Source: CAZWLD01 sp964634685 (GTDB lineage Bacteria > Bacillota_I > Bacilli_A > Acholeplasmatales > JAEDCM01). Taken from it: a stretch of 64,000 nucleotides of DNA. The notes beneath the pieces were generated by a model. It did no database searches. It worked only from the letters and a program-made list of their open reading frames with translations, and was not told where the DNA came from. A program made the translations under genes and the position numbers. Positions 61,885 to 64,000 of this stretch are shown piece by piece. Numbering within the stretch: position 1 is the first letter of the stretch; each line of letters opens with the position of its first letter. The DNA is taken from the NCBI GenBank assembly GCA_964634685.1, contig CAZWLD010000003.1, positions 1 through 64,000 of the forward strand. The letters run 5' to 3'.

Positions 61885-64000
61885 TCACCACAATTTTGGA
61901 AGATTGTTATCAAAGTACCAATATCCATCTTGCTTGGATTGCGAATAATAATAAAGATTAGCTTCTAGTAATGATTTATTATTGTCTTCGACATTGATAT
62001 TATTCCATTCCTCTTCCGTTCCAGAATAACAGATATTTCTTAAGTTAGGACAATAACTAAAAGCTCCAGAGCCAATATCAGTTAAACCTTTTGGTAAAAC
62101 AATGCAAGTCAAATTGTTGCAAAAAGCAAAGGCATTATACTCAATCGTCTTAACATTTTCAGGAATAGTAATCATCCTTAAGCTTTTACAAGCTTCGAAA
62201 GCAAATAAACCTACATATTCAATACTATTAGGAAGATTAACATTTTTTAAGTTATGACAATTCCTAAAGGTCGAATCCTCAATTCTTTGGATACTAGAAG
62301 GAATCGTAATACTTTCAAGCTCATAACAAGAATCAAAGGCACTACTGCCAATATATGTTACTGAATCAGGAATCACTATTCTCTTTAGCTTAACGCAGCC
62401 ACTAAATGCGGAGCCAGAAATCGTATTAACGCTATTAGGAAGAATAATTTCCTCTAATTCCGAACAATTACTAAAAGCTGAGTATCCAATTGATGTTATA
62501 TTATTATGAAGTTCAATCGACTTAAGCTTACAGCCCATAAATACTTCATCGCCAATACTTGTTACACTATCAGGTATTTGAATATTAGTTAAATTTTCAC
62601 AAAAAGCAAAGGCCCTATTTCCAATTTCCTTTACTCCGTAAGGAATCGTAATACTTACCAAATTCGTATTTTTATAAAAGGCACTTTCATAAATACTATA
62701 ATTATTACCCAAAATATTATCTGGCAAAATAAGATTTGAAGCATTACCAACGTATTGAATTAAATAATATTCTGAATTATCATCACAAATAAAGATACAT
62801 CCATCTATGGTTTCAATTATACTATCACCCAAGGAATTATGAATAGCCTTTGCATAATAGCCAACGTAACCATTCGAATTATCATTTCTTTTAATTGATA
62901 AAGATGGTGATAAATTATAAACCTCCACTAATCTTATACAACCATAAAAGGCTTGCCCTTGGATTGATGTGACTCCTTCCGGAATTGTAATACTTAAAAG
63001 TGATGAACATGAATTAAAGGCTTTATCCTTAATCAAGGTTACAGTCTTTGGCAATTCAATCTCCGACAAGGAAGTACAACAAAGGAAAGTCCCTTCTTCA
63101 ATACACGTTATGCCTTGAGGTAAGCTAACACTCTTAAGATTCTCACAATTAGAAAAGGCATATGCGCCAATTTCCTTAACTGAATTCGGAACAATTATTT
63201 CTTCAATCAAGCTACCAGAAAAAGCATATGGGTAAATTGAATAATCCTGTCCTTGGAAGGAATCTGGTAAGGTAATTATTTTATCATCACCAAGATATTG
63301 GAATAAATAAGGTTTATCTAAATCAAGGAAAATATAATCGCCTACAACTTCAATAATGCTTTCCTCATCTAAAGATTGATGAATAGCCTTGGCATAATAT
63401 CCTATATAGGTATCATCATAAGAATCAATACTTATATTCGATAAATTATACACCTCTACTAAACGAGTACAGCCATAAAAAGCACCTCTATCAATCGTAT
63501 TAACACTTTCAGGTATTATAATCTTTTTTAGATTAATACAATTGCTAAAAGCCCCAAATTCAATTACCTTTACATCTCCGCCAAGAATAATATTACTAAG
63601 CTTCACGCAATCAGAAAAAGCTCTTTCACTAATCTTATAAACTCTATCCTCAATGGTTACACTTTCTAGATTACAGCATCGACTAAAGGCTCCTTGGCCG
63701 AAATAATAAACACTTCCAGGTATAATTATTTCCGATAAATTCTGACAATTGGAAAATGCATATTCACCAATGTTTGTTAAAGAATTAGGCAAATCGATAT
63801 TGATTAATGATTCATTTCTTGAAAATACACCTTCACCAATCTCTTTTATTGAGGAAGGTAAATTCACTTGTGATAATCTTCGACATTCACTAAAGGTGTA
63901 ATTCTCAATTTTCGTAATACTATTTGGAATAGTTATCTCCTTTAAGCCACTACAAGAAAAAGCATATTTACCGATACTAGTAATACTATCAGGTAAAGCT
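61885..64000 (-). CDS. BspA-type leucine-rich repeat surface protein, 5' end outside the window
   Basis: The frame is open to the window edge; the first in-frame GTG (63865-63867) is not a start because LRR sequence continues upstream (SITSIGKYAFS, GLKEITIPNSITKIENYTF). About 25 LRR_5 units are visible, twice interrupted by a 45-residue insert (RLVEVYNLS...IGYYAKAIHQSLDEESIIE and its copy). The C-terminus YSGTEEEWNNI and YYYSQSKQDGYWYFDN is typical of BspA-like proteins. It lacks a membrane anchor at this end. Repeats are less uniform than in the giant LRR protein at 41438. Confidence 0.9.
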   Translation of the reverse strand, partial: ALPDSITSIGKYAFSCSGLKEITIPNSITKIENYTFSECRRLSQVNLPSSIKEIGEGVFSRNESLINIDLPNSLTNIGEYAFSNCQNLSEIIIPGSVYYFGQGAFSRCCNLESVTIEDRVYKISERAFSDCVKLSNIILGGDVKVIEFGAFSNCINLKKIIIPESVNTIDRGAFYGCTRLVEVYNLSNISIDSYDDTYIGYYAKAIHQSLDEESIIEVVGDYIFLDLDKPYLFQYLGDDKIITLPDSFQGQDYSIYPYAFSGSLIEEIIVPNSVKEIGAYAFSNCENLKSVSLPQGITCIEEGTFLCCTSLSEIELPKTVTLIKDKAFNSCSSLLSITIPEGVTSIQGQAFYGCIRLVEVYNLSPSLSIKRNDNSNGYVGYYAKAIHNSLGDSIIETIDGCIFICDDNSEYYLIQYVGNASNLILPDNILGNNYSIYESAFYKNTNLVSITIPYGVKEIGNRAFAFCENLTNIQIPDSVTSIGDEVFMGCKLKSIELHNNITSIGYSAFSNCSELEEIILPNSVNTISGSAFSGCVKLKRIVIPDSVTYIGSSAFDSCYELESITIPSSIQRIEDSTFRNCHNLKNVNLPNSIEYVGLFAFEACKSLRMITIPENVKTIEYNAFAFCNNLTCIVLPKGLTDIGSGAFSYCPNLRNICYSGTEEEWNNINVEDNNKSLLEANLYYYSQSKQDGYWYFDNNLPKLW

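Noticed and set aside
1..64000. Reassigned TGA codon (Mollicutes code)
   Set aside because: Clear genes such as rnr and metI end in TGA at the expected place and tryptophans are coded by TGG.

Overview
The window comes from a low-G+C bacterium using the standard stop codons; several clear genes end in TGA. Two T-box leaders, the secG-rnr-smpB order, extended -10 promoters, strong AAGGAGG ribosome sites, lipobox lipoproteins and BspA-type leucine-rich repeat proteins without LPXTG anchors all point to Bacillota. An uncultured, host-associated member of the Bacilli (Erysipelotrichales, RF39 or Acholeplasma relatives) is the best guess. No tRNA, rRNA, CRISPR array or complete prophage was recognised. 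Most genes lie on the minus strand.

Layout. 1-622: two copies of the start of an AAA ATPase (one leaving the window, one truncated), each preceded by its own array of ATTGCG-core repeats at exactly 33-base spacing. 954-7482: thioredoxin-like lipoprotein, asparaginase, membrane phosphoesterase with pyroglutamyl peptidase, rubrerythrin, a B12-binding-type radical SAM protein, an acetyltransferase. 7586-10370: metNIQ methionine importer behind a T-box with an AUG specifier. 10557-15548: a 1663-residue surface subtilase. 15840-23742: small enzymes (VOC, Nudix, M3 peptidase, Mini-III-like RNase), a large unknown membrane protein and an MscL channel. 23831-28049: a HAD/SEC-C/methionine aminopeptidase fusion, a Bax-inhibitor-like protein, and a three-gene operon resembling a split transcobalamin plus an ECF S component.

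28135-35133: YgiQ radical SAM, a RhuM-type accessory gene, a 429-bp non-autonomous mobile element, then smpB-rnr-secG and an orphan Phd antitoxin. 35134-39812: ArsR-type regulator with a heterodimeric ABC exporter, an operator over the promoter and a candidate small RNA upstream. 39959-49628: enolase, a 2560-residue LRR lipoprotein whose ribosome site is separated from its ATG by a perfect hairpin, and a small VbhA-like antitoxin. 49748-56182: phosphoglycerate mutase, a GH13 enzyme under a palindromic operator, an M28 peptidase fused to a winged-helix domain, and an Mrp ATPase lacking its usual cysteine pair. 56305-59008: gene remnants and a NatAB-like ABC system. 59152-64000: a second MscL, thrS behind its own T-box, and another LRR protein leaving the window.

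Together the genes suggest a peptide- and amino-acid-scavenging lifestyle (surface subtilase, M3, M28 and Pcp peptidases, methionine import, asparaginase), a glycolytic core, and a surface dominated by leucine-rich repeat proteins. The accessory patches (1-622, 30081-31539, 34555-35129, 49452-49628, 56305-56786) carry antitoxins without toxins, truncated ATPases and mobile-element relics.
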